Shown: positions 30,810-43,760, counted from the stretch's first letter. The stretch is DNA of 64,000 nt from Dryas octopetala (GCA_963921425.1 OY992834.1:10957271-11021270), one strand, 5' to 3'. The notes: generated from the sequence alone by a model not told the origin. A program made the numbers and translations.

Positions 30810-33300
30810 AATCTTTATTATGACAAACTTTTCAGCTTTGATCATTAATTGAAAGAAAAAAGAAAACTTTAATTAATGAATCACCGAAAATAAATGCAGA
30901 AACAATCGCTACTTTGCACGCAATTTAGTACTTGGACATGTTTTGCATTGACTCTTATCCCCCTAATGACTGAATTTCAACACATCTATTACCCATTTTT
31001 TTCAATAATACCTCATGTGAATTAGAATTTGTATCAAATTATGAACTGTTCCTATATAATCAAATGGTTTGTTATTGTCCAGCAACATGTTAATTATGCA
31101 TCACATATTTCACTTATTTCATTTGGGATATTGGAGTATACTAATTTTTTTTGTTTTAATTAATACATATAGGAAGAAAACTATAATATCTGAATAATTA
31201 TGTAAAAATTAGTGAGTGCAAGTATGTCATCACCGGTGTCAAAAACAAAATTAGGATGATTGTTGTTTCCTCATTACATTAGTGTTGTTCCTTCAAATTT
31301 ATTTTTGTTATACTTTTTTTATTTCTTTTTAAAAGTAGACATAAACTTTATTAAGTAGGAAATATAGGGCCCGTTTCACAGTGCTTCTTAAGAAGCGCTT
31401 TTATCAATAGCACTTCTTATTAGTAGCGCTTTTACATGGAAGCATTTTTCGTTTGGTTGTCAACATAAAAGTACTTTTACGCTATAGATAAGTACTTTTG
31501 ACGGCATTTGGCTACTTAAAGAAAAAGTTTTTTTTTTTTTTAGTTTATTAACCTTTTATTATCTACATAATAAAATGTTTAAGAAATAGAAATTGAACAC
31601 TAGAAAATATTTCAATAAAAAAAAATAGACAATGTATGAAACAAAAAATTTTAAGATACAAACGTAAGATGCTACTTAAAATCATACATATATTTATAAA
31701 GCATATTAGAAGGCAGATGCAAAATCAAATAGGAAAAAAAGAGCTGATGCATAAGTCATAACACAACTTTTTTATTAAAATAATGCATGAATTGTTTAGA
31801 TCAGAAGCACAAAAGCTAAGAAGGCATTTGCAAATTGGCCTTCCAGTCTGCATATGCAGAAACTATATATTATACCCAAATGACCTATTGCCCAAATCAC
31901 CTCATCATATCAATGTTGGATCGATAAACTACAGAGGCCGATCACGCAAACTCTGCACTCATATTTCAAGCTTAGCTTCAAATATTGAACACTGAGATGA
32001 AATTAAAGCTGAAATCACATCTTACGCATGAGCAAATTGTCTTTTGGGAGTGGATAACCCCAAAGATTTTGGGTTTGGTTACCCGGACTTCAATTAAAGG
32101 TGAATTTGAACTGTAAAGATATTTGAACGAACTGGAAAACAATCGAATAAATTAGGCAGAAAACCGAAACGACCAAAGGACTTTCTCATCATTAATTTTT
32201 GCCCTGACGAAATACATCAAACTCCCATTTTTCAGAGCTGTTTCGACGTCGGTGGCAATAAACTCGGAGAGAAACGAGAAACGAGAGACTAGTATTTGCT
32301 GTTTAAGATAATATAAGGGTTATTTGGGCCTTTAGAATTAAAAATAAGGACAATATAGGAAGTTCAAAATTGTCATTAAAACATCCCGAGTGCTTTCCGT
32401 GTTTTTGAGTGGCAGCACTTCTAGGAAAAAAGGGTTTCACCAAAACCACTCCAAGTGCTTTTTTAATGGACTCAAAGCACTTTTAAATATTTTGCCAAAC
32501 AATATTTTTTTCACACATAAGTGCTTTTACTCATTTAGAAGTGATTTTACCTCTCTCCGAAAAGCAGTGTCAAACGAGTCCATAGACATAGACAAAATAA
32601 ACATGAGAATACATAAGTTATATCGACTTTCGTTTAGGTTTGGTCATTTAATTGCACAAACCAACCCATGATAGGCAATCCAACTTGATTGAGTTATTCG
32701 GTTTTTTTGTGTTAACTTGCTTCGGATCAAGCTTGTAAACCTTATATGCATGTAGCATGCTGGTGGCTTGTCTTATTAGTTGGAGGTGCTAGATTGGCTT
32801 ATAAATAGTATAAACTTGATTCCTAATAACCAATACTTTGGTTTAACGAAATTCAAAGCAGAATCAAATTGTTTCATATGTATATATTGTCATTGTGAAT
32901 ATAAAGGATGCTAAGAGAAGCTAATGCATCTAGATTTTGTTTCTGGACTGGATTTTGTAACCTTCTCTTGTCAATGAAACTTCACATTTTCACTCCAAAT
33001 AAAAAGAAAATTGCAAAAAAAAAATCTAATGATTTTTGACAAAGGTTATTTTGATAGGTTGTTTTGGAAGTTGAATAACAAAACCTTTTTGGAATCATTT
33101 ATCTCAAATTATCAGTAATTTCCATTAATATAAATTGTGCCAGTAACTCATTATGCAATTGTCATGTAGAAATAAATGCATTTGAAAATTTGATATCACA
33201 TACATATAAATGCAATTGGAAACATATAATAGCTAGAAAGAAGAATGAAAGAGATAAAAGCTAAAGATCGAATTGCACCATGATGATGATCATAAGGTAC
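30810..33300. other. Intergenic DNA containing one DNA transposon
   Basis: AT-rich. Holds the non-autonomous element at 31368-32581 and otherwise no recognisable gene. Confidence 0.5.
31368..32581. mobile_element. Non-autonomous DNA transposon with GTGCTT-rich inverted ends
   Basis: The left end reads GGCCCGTTTCACAGTGCTT and the right end, read inward, GGACTCGTTTGACACTGCTT. Both subterminal regions are full of short AAGTGCTTTTA-like motifs in both orientations, as in hAT-type elements. The interior encodes no recognisable protein. No clean 8-bp target duplication was found, so the superfamily is unproven. Confidence 0.65.
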
Positions 33301-33332
33301 ATATGAAAGTAAGATTTATTGGCAGCTAGTAA

Positions 33333-33653
33333 TTAGGTTGCAGTAGGAGGAGGACCCATACATCGCCCAAAGAAGCTAGAAAGAGAGCACCTTTGCACCA
33401 CCTTGTGTTCATGCCTAGAAGGCGAAAATGAATGTGATTGGGAGAGTGAAGGACCAAAACCCTTATGTTTCTCTTGATGAAATTTCTGGTGAAGATTTGG
33501 ATGAAACCCTTCATCTTCAACACTCGTTCTGCCACCGGAAAAGACCACCTCCGGCTCGGGTTTGTGGTCGAGTATTTGAAGCCTATCCTCCCAAATGCGA
33601 CCAGAAGAGCCTTGCCTCCTAAATGAAGTGGATGATCTCTGCAATGTAGGCAT
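33333..33653 (-). CDS. DUF4666 / MAP-kinase-substrate-like small protein
   Basis: Single-exon ORF of 106 residues. The N-terminus MPTLQRSSTSFRRQGSSGRI followed by WEDRL matches the conserved head of the plant DUF4666 family (LQRS..SFRRQGSSG..WDD), whose Arabidopsis members include MAP-kinase substrate proteins such as At1g80180. The serines in this head are the likely phosphorylation targets in the family. The remainder is low in complexity (His- and Ser-rich) and ends SSFFGRCMGPPPTAT. The start is the first ATG before the conserved motif. No membrane segment or signal peptide. The assignment rests on about 25 residues. Confidence 0.7.
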   Translation of the reverse strand: MPTLQRSSTSFRRQGSSGRIWEDRLQILDHKPEPEVVFSGGRTSVEDEGFHPNLHQKFHQEKHKGFGPSLSQSHSFSPSRHEHKVVQRCSLSSFFGRCMGPPPTAT

Positions 33654-36600
33654 TGATCAATATTTTCTTTTGCCTTGTCTTTGTCTCTGTCTCTTTCTCT
33701 TAGGGATTATGATATGTTAAAAGTACTACTATTTCCATTTTAACTAATATAACCGTTTTTTGGTTTTCGGGTTATTTTGCCGTTTTCTTTTGTGGTTGAT
33801 TTCTAATCAAGCTTGCGACAGTTTTGTTAGAGAACGAGCAAGGAGAGTTATAGGTTGTCGGATAATGTTGGCCATGTAAATAGCATTGCAGAGATGTTGC
33901 GAAAACAAATCATCCATAATTTTTGGAGGTAGGTAATTTGTAACGCATTATATTTATATATATATATATAGCAATGATTTTATCTTGTCAAAAGAAAATC
34001 ACGAGCTAGGAAGGACTGGTGAGCTTGCAAATCCAATTACATATTTACATATATGGGCATTAAATTTTCTATTTGTTGATAATCGGATTATCAAACTTGG
34101 ATCATCTACATATTACGAAGTTTAAAATATCAAATATCGTCACGTTTGAATTAAATTTTCATATATTTAAAAAGATAAACTTTATTATGACAACAATGAC
34201 AATCAAATTCAAAAGACAATCATCCCTCATAACAATCTCATCTATTTACTAAATAATATACCAGTATTTATTCTACAGTAAATAAGATTGAAAGTAGACC
34301 TATATTTAAATAAATAAATGTCTCCAACCAGCATTTAATAAGATATGAATTCACTTAAAATAACCTGTTGCCCTTTATTAAATCATTAAATTACAAGTGC
34401 AACATTGTAAATTGAGTCCGTTAATATACAGGTTTTGGCATTTAATTTTATTAATCAAAACCACCTAAAACTTCATTCTTCCTTTGCGAGCCAACTACCA
34501 CAAACTCATTCTTCATTTGCAGACACCACACCACCACTAGATCCTTGCGCCACAAAAACCCCATCTACCTCGCACATTGTTTTGAAAAAAATAGACATAA
34601 CAAAAACATAGCATGCAGACACCTTCCAAAATATCAGCATCAACGCATCACCAAAAGAACGGAAACTGAAACTGCAAGTCCGCAACTCCAATAAACTGCA
34701 GTTTCACTTGCAGTTAGTAACTGCAACTGTAAGTTTACAACTCCAATAAACTGCAGTTTCAGTTCATTTACAGTTTCTGCAGTTTCAGTTCACTTGCAGT
34801 TTATGCAGTTTCAATTCACTTGCAGTTTCAGAAACTGAACTAAACAAAAATAATCAAGAACCTACTATTGATAAAGAAGGCACGAGGGTGGAGTTGGCTT
34901 CCCCAATAACTTTTTAGGCGTTGTTATAGTGAGGAACTTGGCTTGTTCTTCGGCAACGTTGCAACAAGGCTGGGATCAGAGTCAACATCAGGGCTCCGAT
35001 CGAGTCTGGGGGTTGCTGGGTGTTCCGAGCTCACAGGGATGAAGAGGGAAAAGAGAGGAACTCAGGGGTGCTCCTCTCGTCGCCATCCATGGGCGGATGC
35101 ACACACACGACGTTGAAGAAAGTTGCAGCAAGGGAGAGCAAGAGAGAACACAGAGATAGTGCTTGGGGAGAGAGAAAGAGAGTGATGAAAGAGAAGATAA
35201 ATTTCAGAAATGAGGGAGAGAAAGACATTAATTCAACATTCTTTATTATTAAATTATTAACTATTGTATGTTTGAAGTCAAAGGCAGCTAATAAATTTTC
35301 CACCCAAAGACAACAAGGCAACATGGCACGTGAATGGATTGAACATGAATGGTATGACCATCCGCTATGTGACAAATACTTACAAAAGTCTCCTTATTGT
35401 TAAATTTGAACAATAGATGTAGTAGAGGTTAAATAAAATGTTTGTCATGTATTCTACAGTAATTAATTCTTTGTAAATTTGCATGTTGAACAATTTTTCC
35501 TTACATTAATTGATTCCATTAATTTTCATTCCATATATATATTCTCTCTTTCCAAACAAAAAGAGACAAAACTAGCTATTATTCTATTTTCCTTTCACAA
35601 CCTCTCCTCCACTTTCTTTCCCCTATTTGCTCCAAACATAGCCTAAATCTCACACCAATATTCAATGGAGCTTAATTAGAGTCATATACCGCAATCACAC
35701 CACCACAACAAACCCACGTACAGAGACCATGCACCATGCCATTCCTCCAGCAAATTCTCCATCAGTCACTCATGCACAATAAATGGGATTCAGATCAACA
35801 TTAAAATTCAACTAGCCCTCTTGGGACCTTTATTTATGTGGCACAGGAAATTGATAATATTAAAAGGCTAGCAAAGTATAAATGCATTGACCATATAGCA
35901 GAGGAATAAAGGTCCAATTTATGGTGGAGTTATGGAGGTGGCAAGATGCCTACATCAATTGATCTAACCTCAGATTCTCCACTAGTATTGCCACCACCAC
36001 CATGAGTAGGACATTGAAAATCTTAAAAGGGCAACAACAAAAAGAAGAGAAAATCTTTTTTTAGGAAAGATTGGATTCTCTAGCATTTGCCAATCAAGCT
36101 AATGAAAAAGCACCAAATTCTAACCCAACCTAAACTCAAACCTGATTTTGATTAGGCCAGTAATTTCTTAACTTATATGTTCAAGTACTCTTTCAAACTT
36201 AAAGTAAGATGATTCGAATTGAATTTCGGAAGTTGATAATCCATGACTTTCAACTAATCTACCGGACTATGGAAGTTGAATTCAGATGAGTTTGAATCGA
36301 ATTCGTCCTAGTCACACAGGACTATGGAAGTTGATAATTCATGACTTTCAACCAATCTACCCAAATTAAAATCTTTCATTGCACACTCAATTCCTGAAAT
36401 CAATAACAATTGACAATGAGCAATACATTTCCAAAGAAATCGATCTATCAATCACCATCTCACTCTCCTACCCACTTACGTTTCTATTAATAAAGCCAAC
36501 AATCAAATCAAATTATAATCCCTCCAATGAAAACCCAAAAAAGAAAAGAAAAAAAAAAAAAAAAAGCCCACACAAAGTCTTTGCCAAGTTGCCAACCTCA

Positions 36601-36900
36601 TCTATTACAAGCATTCACATCCGAAACCAAAATTATCACTGTCATTATCTACCTCCTCATCATTATCAACCACAAGAAAAGCATCACTAGCAAAAAAAGA
36701 AAAAACAGGAGAAAAATCATGCATAAATTCTTCTGATATTATATACATCTAAAAAGCTATTACACCATGTATCAAAAAGACAAAAAAAAAAAAAAGGTAA
36801 AGTAAAATGAAAAAAAAGTGAGACCACTAAAACTAAACAAAAATTTGTAGACATCGCTATCAATCGGAATTTTTATCGTCATCATCATTTTGACATTTTC
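33654..36900. other. Intergenic DNA
   Basis: AT-rich, gene-free as far as I can see. A cluster of CTGCAGTTTCAG-like repeats lies at 34670-34850 and a GC-richer stretch with a 127-residue open frame of unknown origin at 34900-35400. A short direct repeat (GACTATGGAAGTTGA...CATGACTTTCAAC) occurs near 36240 and 36320. Confidence 0.45.
34670..34850. repeat. CAGTTTCAGTTCACTTG minisatellite-like cluster
   Basis: Several diverged units built on CTGCAGTTTCAGTTCACTTG occur in succession, including inverted GCAACTGTAAG-type pieces at the left edge. Irregular spacing of about 25-30 bases. Confidence 0.65.
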
Positions 36901-36904
36901 CACC

Positions 36905-37417
36905 TTATGAGTGGCGCTTCCAGGTCAGCCTGCGTGGGTGACCCGACCCGGCGGCGATCCGGGTCTGGACGTTCTCAAAGTCCGAGATCGGACACGGTAT
37001 GGTGATCCCACCCTGGTGTTGAAACCCGTATTCTTGCTCCGCCTCTCTCAGTAGCTGCCCGAAAAGGGGGTGGTTGAAGTACATCACGGGCACCAAGACC
37101 CGGTGAAAGTCGCCGTCGTTTTGGCCCACGTAGACCGCCAGGTGTCCCTTTGGCACGGTCACGGGTTTGTTCAGAATCGGGTCCTGACCCACTTGCACGT
37201 AACCCGACCCGGATTTGCTGCAGCACAGGGATTTTGCTCCACTCGTCAGCCGGCGACCCCAGGTGAGTAGCTTTGTGATGGGGGTGTACTTGCATGCTGG
37301 GGAGGATGGCGGGTTGAGCCGGTAGTACCCGGCTCGGGTCCGGGTTTTCCGGGAAAAGAACCATCTGGTGACCCGGAAAAGGCGTTTTCCGAGCTTGAAT
37401 CCCCGCATCTTTCTCAT
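36905..37417 (-). CDS. SAUR family auxin-responsive protein (SAUR36-like)
   Basis: Single-exon ORF of 170 residues, intron-less as is normal for SAUR genes. The SAUR domain is at about 85-150: VPKGHLAVYVGQNDGDFHRV followed by LVPVMYFNHPLFGQLLREAE and EYGF...ITIPCPISDFE. The long basic N-terminus (1-80) is typical of SAUR36-like members. SAURs respond to auxin and promote cell expansion, in part by inhibiting PP2C.D phosphatases at the plasma membrane; that is family knowledge. The ATG at 37417 opens the conserved basic N-terminus (MRKMRGFKLGKRL). The gene is GC-rich compared with its surroundings. Confidence 0.92.
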   Translation of the reverse strand: MRKMRGFKLGKRLFRVTRWFFSRKTRTRAGYYRLNPPSSPACKYTPITKLLTWGRRLTSGAKSLCCSKSGSGYVQVGQDPILNKPVTVPKGHLAVYVGQNDGDFHRVLVPVMYFNHPLFGQLLREAEQEYGFQHQGGITIPCPISDFENVQTRIAAGSGHPRRLTWKRHS

Positions 37418-37736
37418 TTTTTGAGAAAATTGGCAGATGGGTTTGGAGGGTTTTGTTAGAGATTTGAGCTGTGGGTTTGGTGGTGGTTCAAGAAAATGGC
37501 CAAGGATCTGCCTCGGACATGATGAGACGGAAGAGGGTGAGGCAGACTTCAGAGAGAGAAGTGGGTATGTTGCACATGTTCAAGATTTGTACTCCAAGGT
37601 GGACAGTAATGGTATTTCATCAAAAAGAAGAAATACCCAAATGCTATTATTGCTGTAATGCTCTTGGGTCTTCAACTCTTGAGCTGTGGGTTGAAGTGGT
37701 GGTTTATGGTAGTGGTTTATGGTAGTGGTAGTTTTT

Positions 37737-37800
37737 GGTGGTGGTGGTGGTGGTTGAAGTGGTGGTCTTGGGTGGTGGTGGTGGTGGTGTTGGGTGGTGA
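37737..37800. repeat. TGG/CCA microsatellite in the SAUR leader
   Basis: Imperfect TGG runs (CCA on the SAUR sense strand) between the TATA-like site and the SAUR start. Confidence 0.8.
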
Positions 37801-37830
37801 ATAAGAGTCTTTGGGAGATGAGTAGAGGGA

Positions 37831-37841
37831 TTATATATATA
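37831..37841 (-). promoter_or_regulatory. Probable TATA box of the SAUR gene
   Basis: On the minus strand CTATATATATAA lies about 415 bases before the SAUR ATG, implying a long CCA-rich leader of about 380 bases. Position and motif only. Confidence 0.5.
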
Positions 37842-37859
37842 GGGAGAGAACCCAAATTT

Positions 37860-40800
37860 TTTTTTTTTCTAAGTCAAAATTGGAGGAAAGAGGAGAGCAA
37901 GTGGTGGAGGTGTGTTTGGAAACGGTCGGTACGCGAATGTAGGAAGACAGAGTCGTTTTTAAATAGATGAGAAGGAAGTCAGAAGTCAGACTAAAGAAGG
38001 GTCAAGATGAGATTATGAGAAGAGGATGCGGCGAAAGCTGCACGGAGATTGTGATTAGAATATGTGCGTGTAAAAAGGACGGTTCCACACTTGGTGAATG
38101 CCATGTCTTACATGGAATCTTTTTTGTTTTCATTTTTTCATACAACGCCGTGGAATCTTGTGTTTGTCTTGAGTAATTATTTTGAATTTGAAATCCTAAT
38201 GATTTATTAAGGGTTATCATTTTGTTTAGAATAGAATGATATTTTTTTGGTTTATTTTTTTAAACCTCAAAATGAAATATACAATGATAATTCAATCAAA
38301 TTTCAAAAAATCGGTGATAATTCAACCTATACTAATGGAAAAACGAGCTAGGCAAATAGACTAGCGCCCGCTGCAATTTTTTTTCGTGTTTTACAATGTG
38401 GGCAATGTTGAGCAATTGCTATATTTATTGTGCAACAATAATTATAAAAAAGCATAAGCATGATAATTATAGTACGTCATTTTTTTACATAATATGACAA
38501 AAATTTATAAAATTAAAAAAATTATCCTTATGGAGTCACATCAACTCTTGTCATATTCATCGTTGAAAAGTTATCATCGAATAGCATTGTACAACGTCTC
38601 ATGTGCATTTAGTGCCTCATTTCTTTGTTGATCAATTTGAGTGCATTCTTTTTTTAAAATAAGTGTTTATTTATCATTAACTATTAAGTGGACTTTTTAA
38701 ACATTGGGTGTAAAATAGACTTTAAAATCGCTTACTTTATATTTTTTTGAATTTTTAATGAATTGCTTGTATTAAAAACCAAAAATAGTTCAACAAGGAG
38801 AGGATCTAGATTGAGACTATGTAACATATTAACTAAGAATCATGAGTAATGTTAGAGAGACAACAATTTTTAAGATTTTAAAAATTACTCTTTTTTTGGC
38901 CTTTTGATTTGAGGTATATATATAGGTTCGAATTGAAAGTCAAGCAATGTAAAGGATGAAATTTACTTGTCATTTAAAAATATATTAATTGACTATATGA
39001 TGTGACAATTGATTTATTAATTAACGTAACAAGAATACATTAATTGTCATATAATCAAATTAGTTAAGAATAATTTTAAGGATCATAAATTTGTTTATCA
39101 AATTTTAAATGATGTACATGTGTTTATATTATACTTGGTATAAATTAATTAGCTTATATTTTGTTTATTATCAACATATAAAACAATGAAACACTGCTAT
39201 GATATACAAATTTGTATAAGTTTATAATGTCAAATAATAATCATTAGTATTAGTAAGCTAGAGCACCTGCAACGAAAGTAGCAAACAACATGTTAAAAGT
39301 TATTTTGAGAAGCCACGTGGGATACAACCTCATTCAAGGGAAGTAGCAACATTAATATTATGTAGCAATTTGAACCAAGGCACCGACATTTGTATTTTGC
39401 CAATGAAAAAGTAAGTTGTATTTGAAGCTCACCCCAATATTTAATTAGTTAAACTCATCGACCCTTTATTTTGTCTACATATAGGCTTTGAAAACAAACA
39501 TATTGAATTTATTTGAGTAATAAAACATAGTTAAGGATAACAAAATGGCATATAGATTAGTAAAGTACACATTTAACTTGCTTATTTGCAACTCTCCCTA
39601 ATGATGCGCTAATGAGAATTTGCTTAGCATCGCTCATTTGCTAACTATACCTAGATTACATATTTGTTTATATATACCTGTGTATACGAGTCAACCTAGG
39701 GAAGGGTCATAACCTAATATTAGTATATTACCAAAAACGTAAGCAAGGGTCTGTATACAGCGTTCAATTTAGATAAGAACAAAATCCCAACTCCCAATTG
39801 AACACGTTGGTATCGAGAAGTGTTGGATTGGACACGTAGTGCACCTCGGGAAAATGGTACCCTCTAGGAAAAGGACAAAGACCTAAAGCTAGTCTTACTG
39901 TCTGAGTCTTTGTTAGAGTTTAGAGTACCTTGGGGTAGAGGTCGACTGAGGGCTCCTCCTCAATTTATTATGCTGTATCCCACCATTATGGTCCATCAGG
40001 TGTTTTCATTTTCTACCAATAAATTCACCCACCAATAAATTCAGCAACATCAATGCAACCACATACTTAAATAAATCTCTTTGGTGCATGGCCAAAAAAA
40101 AAAAAATCTCTCAATGGTGAAAAATTTACATATCACCGTTGTTTATAATTGTAAAGTTATCTCTCTCAATAGGATTCCTACCGGGTTGTGTAATAAAATA
40201 AAAATAATGAATATATACACTTATTATATGAAAATTTTACCAATTATAATACAACAACATACAAATTATGCACACTTATTATAAAGAGATTTTTTTTTCT
40301 TATAAAAAAGTCACATATTATATTAATAAACAGAACTACTACAACCCTTAATTTGGACCACTTAAGAGGGGAAAACAACAAATTCCTATCAAATTGTAGA
40401 GCTAGAGAGTTTTCTCACATTAATTGAAGTCTGAAGACATGATGTAGTAGTAAATCTGTTCTTTGGTACAAGTAGTTAATGTATTAAATAACAATTGATA
40501 TTAAAACTTTTCTCGTATTTTAGTAACCAAATGATGCGATAAATGATTTGTTGTCAAAATAAATAAGAGTAATGCTAAGGATTTTGAATTGGTATTTCAA
40601 ATATAGACACAAAATGATGTGGCAGTGTATGTTTCAGTATTCTATTTGTGGTAAATAAATGAGCTCAAAGTAGAACCAAATATAGGTGTATCAAATATTA
40701 TCACATTATTTAGAATTCAAATTTAAAATTTCCAATAGTGCTGAAAAATAAAATTTAAAGGACTTCATTTATGAACAAATAAATAGTTTTAACATAACTT

Positions 40801-41180
40801 CTTTCTACTCTAAAAAAACACAAGTTTTGATTCAAAAATTTTGGTGTCTATAATAATTGGTGTAGACCAATTGCTCGAATTAAAATGTAAATTTTATGGA
40901 ATTAACTGATAAAATTTAGAATTGTCATAAAATTATAATGACATTATATGGAGGAAATTAAAAACATTTATAAAAGAAAAAGAAAATTAAACGTACAATG
41001 ACCTAATGTGTTTTAAGATTTAAGATAAAGAACAAAAAAATACAGTTTAACAAATAAAAAAGAAGAATTTTTAATTACATTGAAGAAAAATAAAATATTA
41101 ACTTATTATAATGGTAACTCATTTTATAGAATTCTTTCGTAAGGTAATCCCAATTTCCAAAAACATTTTTTCACTGTATT
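37860..41180. other. Gene-poor AT-rich DNA
   Basis: No gene recognised. Around 39260-39640 the phrases GAGCACCTGCAACG at left and AGCATCGCTCATTTGC at right resemble ends of small non-autonomous elements. A GC-richer tract lies at 39790-39960 without a recognisable product. Confidence 0.45.
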
Positions 41181-41520
41181 GCGAAATATGTCGTTGGAAG
41201 TAGTCTAGACGTACGACGCAAAGCACGAAGCTGACCTTGTCAGAACGTACCGTACGTAAGTGTACCTTATCGTATACAACGTGTGCTGCTTTGCCTTCTC
41301 AAATTCAACGAGACCCGCCATCACGTTTACTGATTTGACTTCTTCAGAAGAGGGCGGGCCCCGCCTTGCCACTTGTTAGAAACAAGACGCCTGAAAGGGT
41401 GGGTGGCTTTGATGGAGCGGTGGGCCGGGCCGTTAGAAAATAGAAAAACCCACCCGAAACCGAAAGGGCGAAAGGTCCCCAGCTGAGTAGATATGCCCCT
41501 TCCACCCGTCCCTTTCTAAA
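41181..41520. other. GC-rich island without a recognisable gene
   Basis: Sharply more GC-rich than its surroundings and containing ACGTACGACG, CGTACCGTACGTA and GGGCGGGCC phrases. No long open frame. It might be a promoter or leader, or the remnant of a lost gene. Confidence 0.45.
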
Positions 41521-42133
41521 AGGAAATAAAAAACAATAATGTTAGTTATCCCACATTTTTTCTCTCATATTTGTATTTTACCTGATGTGTCATTATTTTA
41601 CTGGAAGAGTATTTCCTTTTTCTTTTTTAGATTTTATTTTTTAATTTTTAGTGTTCAATATATGAATGCCATGTAAAATAATATGAAATTATGGTACAAA
41701 AATATGATAAGTGTAACATTACTGAATAAAAAAATTGAAAAAATAAAATATTTACATAGAATCTGCATGGGTCATGACTTTGGGTTTTAAATTTTGGTTT
41801 CGTCTTTAAGCTGGGTCAGCTAACCTGCCTTCTAGAGGAATTTAGTTCCAAGTTATTGTCAACTTTAATTTATTTTTGGGAAATTTTTTAAAATAAACTT
41901 GAACATGTATATAACGTGTATATAAGAGTAAAACCTAATATAACCTTTTTTTTTTGGGTAAAAAAACCTTATATAACCTTTATATACAACTGTGAAAGAT
42001 AAATTTTTTAGGTTTTTTTTTTCTAAAGTCTAAAATGAAAAATATCTTGATCGGCTGGCCTACCTAAAAAAACACAGTGACAAACCGATCTACTTTAATG
42101 AGCCGAGCGCTAGACAGTTTCACTCGAAAATGT

Positions 42134-42249
42134 CACTGTCTGACAGTGACAATCATTATTACTGTATGACAGTAGTTATTTATATTGCACAAATACCTTA
42201 TAAATTGACACTGTCAGACAATGGCAATGATGGTCACTGTGTGACAGTG
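42134..42249. repeat. Cluster of four CACTGT..GACAGTG palindromes
   Basis: Four 15-base near-palindromes: CACTGTCTGACAGTG (42134-42148), TACTGTATGACAGTA (42160-42174), CACTGTCAGACAATG (42209-42223) and CACTGTGTGACAGTG (42235-42249). Spacings are 26, 49 and 26 bases. Each is followed by a GACAAT, GTTATT, GCAATG or GCAATT tail, so the unit itself looks duplicated. Confidence 0.8.
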
Positions 42250-42874
42250 GCAATTTGCCCATTAAAAAAAACAATCACTGACTGCTCGGCGCAAAAAATA
42301 TGAAACAAAACATAATGTAGGCTTTATTTGTACAAAATAAATCTATTTATCATTCTAACTTTTAGATGAATTTGTTTATCATTAAAGACGATAAAATAGA
42401 TTTTAGAGTAATTTACTTAAATTTTTTCTATATATAAAATAAACTCGAGTAATATATACCGTAAAACTAAATTTGTTTAATAGGGTGTCCCTATCGATTT
42501 GTTTTGGTGTCTTTATTATGGGTTTGTACCTACAATATTTATATTTTGCGCCTGCCATGCAGGGTGCACGCCCGGCCGGTTTGGTACGTATTACCTCGTC
42601 ATAATATTAATTAAGTTGTTAATTGTATGAAAGACAAAGTAGGGTTCTAACTGCAGACGCAATTGTTTTGTTGTCGCTATTGTTCTCTATCTATGTCTAA
42701 TATGTATGATAGAGATTGGAGAAGACAATTTGTTAGCAGATGGAATTGAAATTATTGAATGTAAAAGATTATACAATTTGAAAGCCTATCGATCATTCTT
42801 ACTTTTTTGCACTGTTTTCTGTTTGGGACGTTTTTTGATCGATCAAAAACATTATCCTTTTTTGTCAAAAAAGA

Positions 42875-43180
42875 AAGGTTTATTAGCACAAATGTCCTTT
42901 AAAATTAATTTTCATTCTCATTTTGTCCCCCGAATTTTACAAACTCTTTTAATAAGTCATATTCCGTCAAGTTCGTCAATGATTCCGTAAAAAAAAACTA
43001 ACGTGTTGCTTATCCACGTTAGCAACACGTCGGATTTTTTAACGGAGCAGTTGACAGACTTAACGAAATATAGAGTTTGTAAAGTTTGGAGGACAAAGTG
43101 AAAAGATTAAAATTTAAAGGGGCAAAGTGAGAATGAAAGATACTTTCAAGAGGTATTGATTTGCACGAATAAGCCAAAAA
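42875..43180. mobile_element. Fold-back MITE
   Basis: Arms pair from TTTTCATTCTCATTTTGTCC at left with GGCAAAGTGAGAATGAAAG at right, and from ACAAACTC at 42942 with GAGTTTGT at 43073. The centre holds a second palindrome (AACGTGTTGC...GCAACACGT). No coding capacity. Exact ends uncertain. Confidence 0.65.
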
Positions 43181-43309
43181 GAAATATTACAATTTGTCTA
43201 TGACAAACCAATTTGATATATGTAGTTGTTGGGTAGTCCAATTGGAACGGTTGTAAAATTGCCCACTCTGCACTTAAGTTTGATCCTTCCTCAAAAAAAA
43301 AAAAAAAAA

Positions 43310-43760
43310 AAAAAAAAGATATATGTCAAAAAACTAATCGGGACAAGACAAAACTATAGGAGCATAATTAGATGATCAAATTTCAGTATGTAATATCTTA
43401 TGATCATCAGTGGCAAAACTATAGGAGCATCTCCAGTCATTTTTCTATATTTTTTCTTCAATTTGAGAATAAGTTAGATTTGGAGAAAGACTCTTTAATG
43501 CTAAAGTTGAAATTTTTCCTCTATATATATATATTTTTTGAGAATCTAGTCTAAAATTTGACTATTGGAGGTTTATGGAAAGTTTGATCAGGAGCCCCAT
43601 CCATTTAAATTGATTTGGAGAAAATTTTAAGGAAATCTCAAATTTGGGGAGATTTTAGGGAATGGTTGGAGTTCTGTTTTATATCATTTTTTTTCAAATT
43701 TAAATTTGGAGGAAGGTTTAGGAAATTAATGAATGTAGATACTCTTATTGAAGTGCTTTT
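43310..43760. repeat. MITE-like sequence with GGAGCATCTCCAG end
   Basis: The left phrase TAGGAGCATCTCCAGTC (about 43420) and internal TTTGGAG repeats resemble common plant MITE ends; a weak matching right end (AATGTAGATACTCTT) is near 43745. Tentative. Confidence 0.4.

Noticed and set aside
35020-35403. 127-codon open frame on the + strand
   Set aside because: Its sequence is low in complexity and has no recognisable motif; an overlapping frame of similar length exists on the minus strand.
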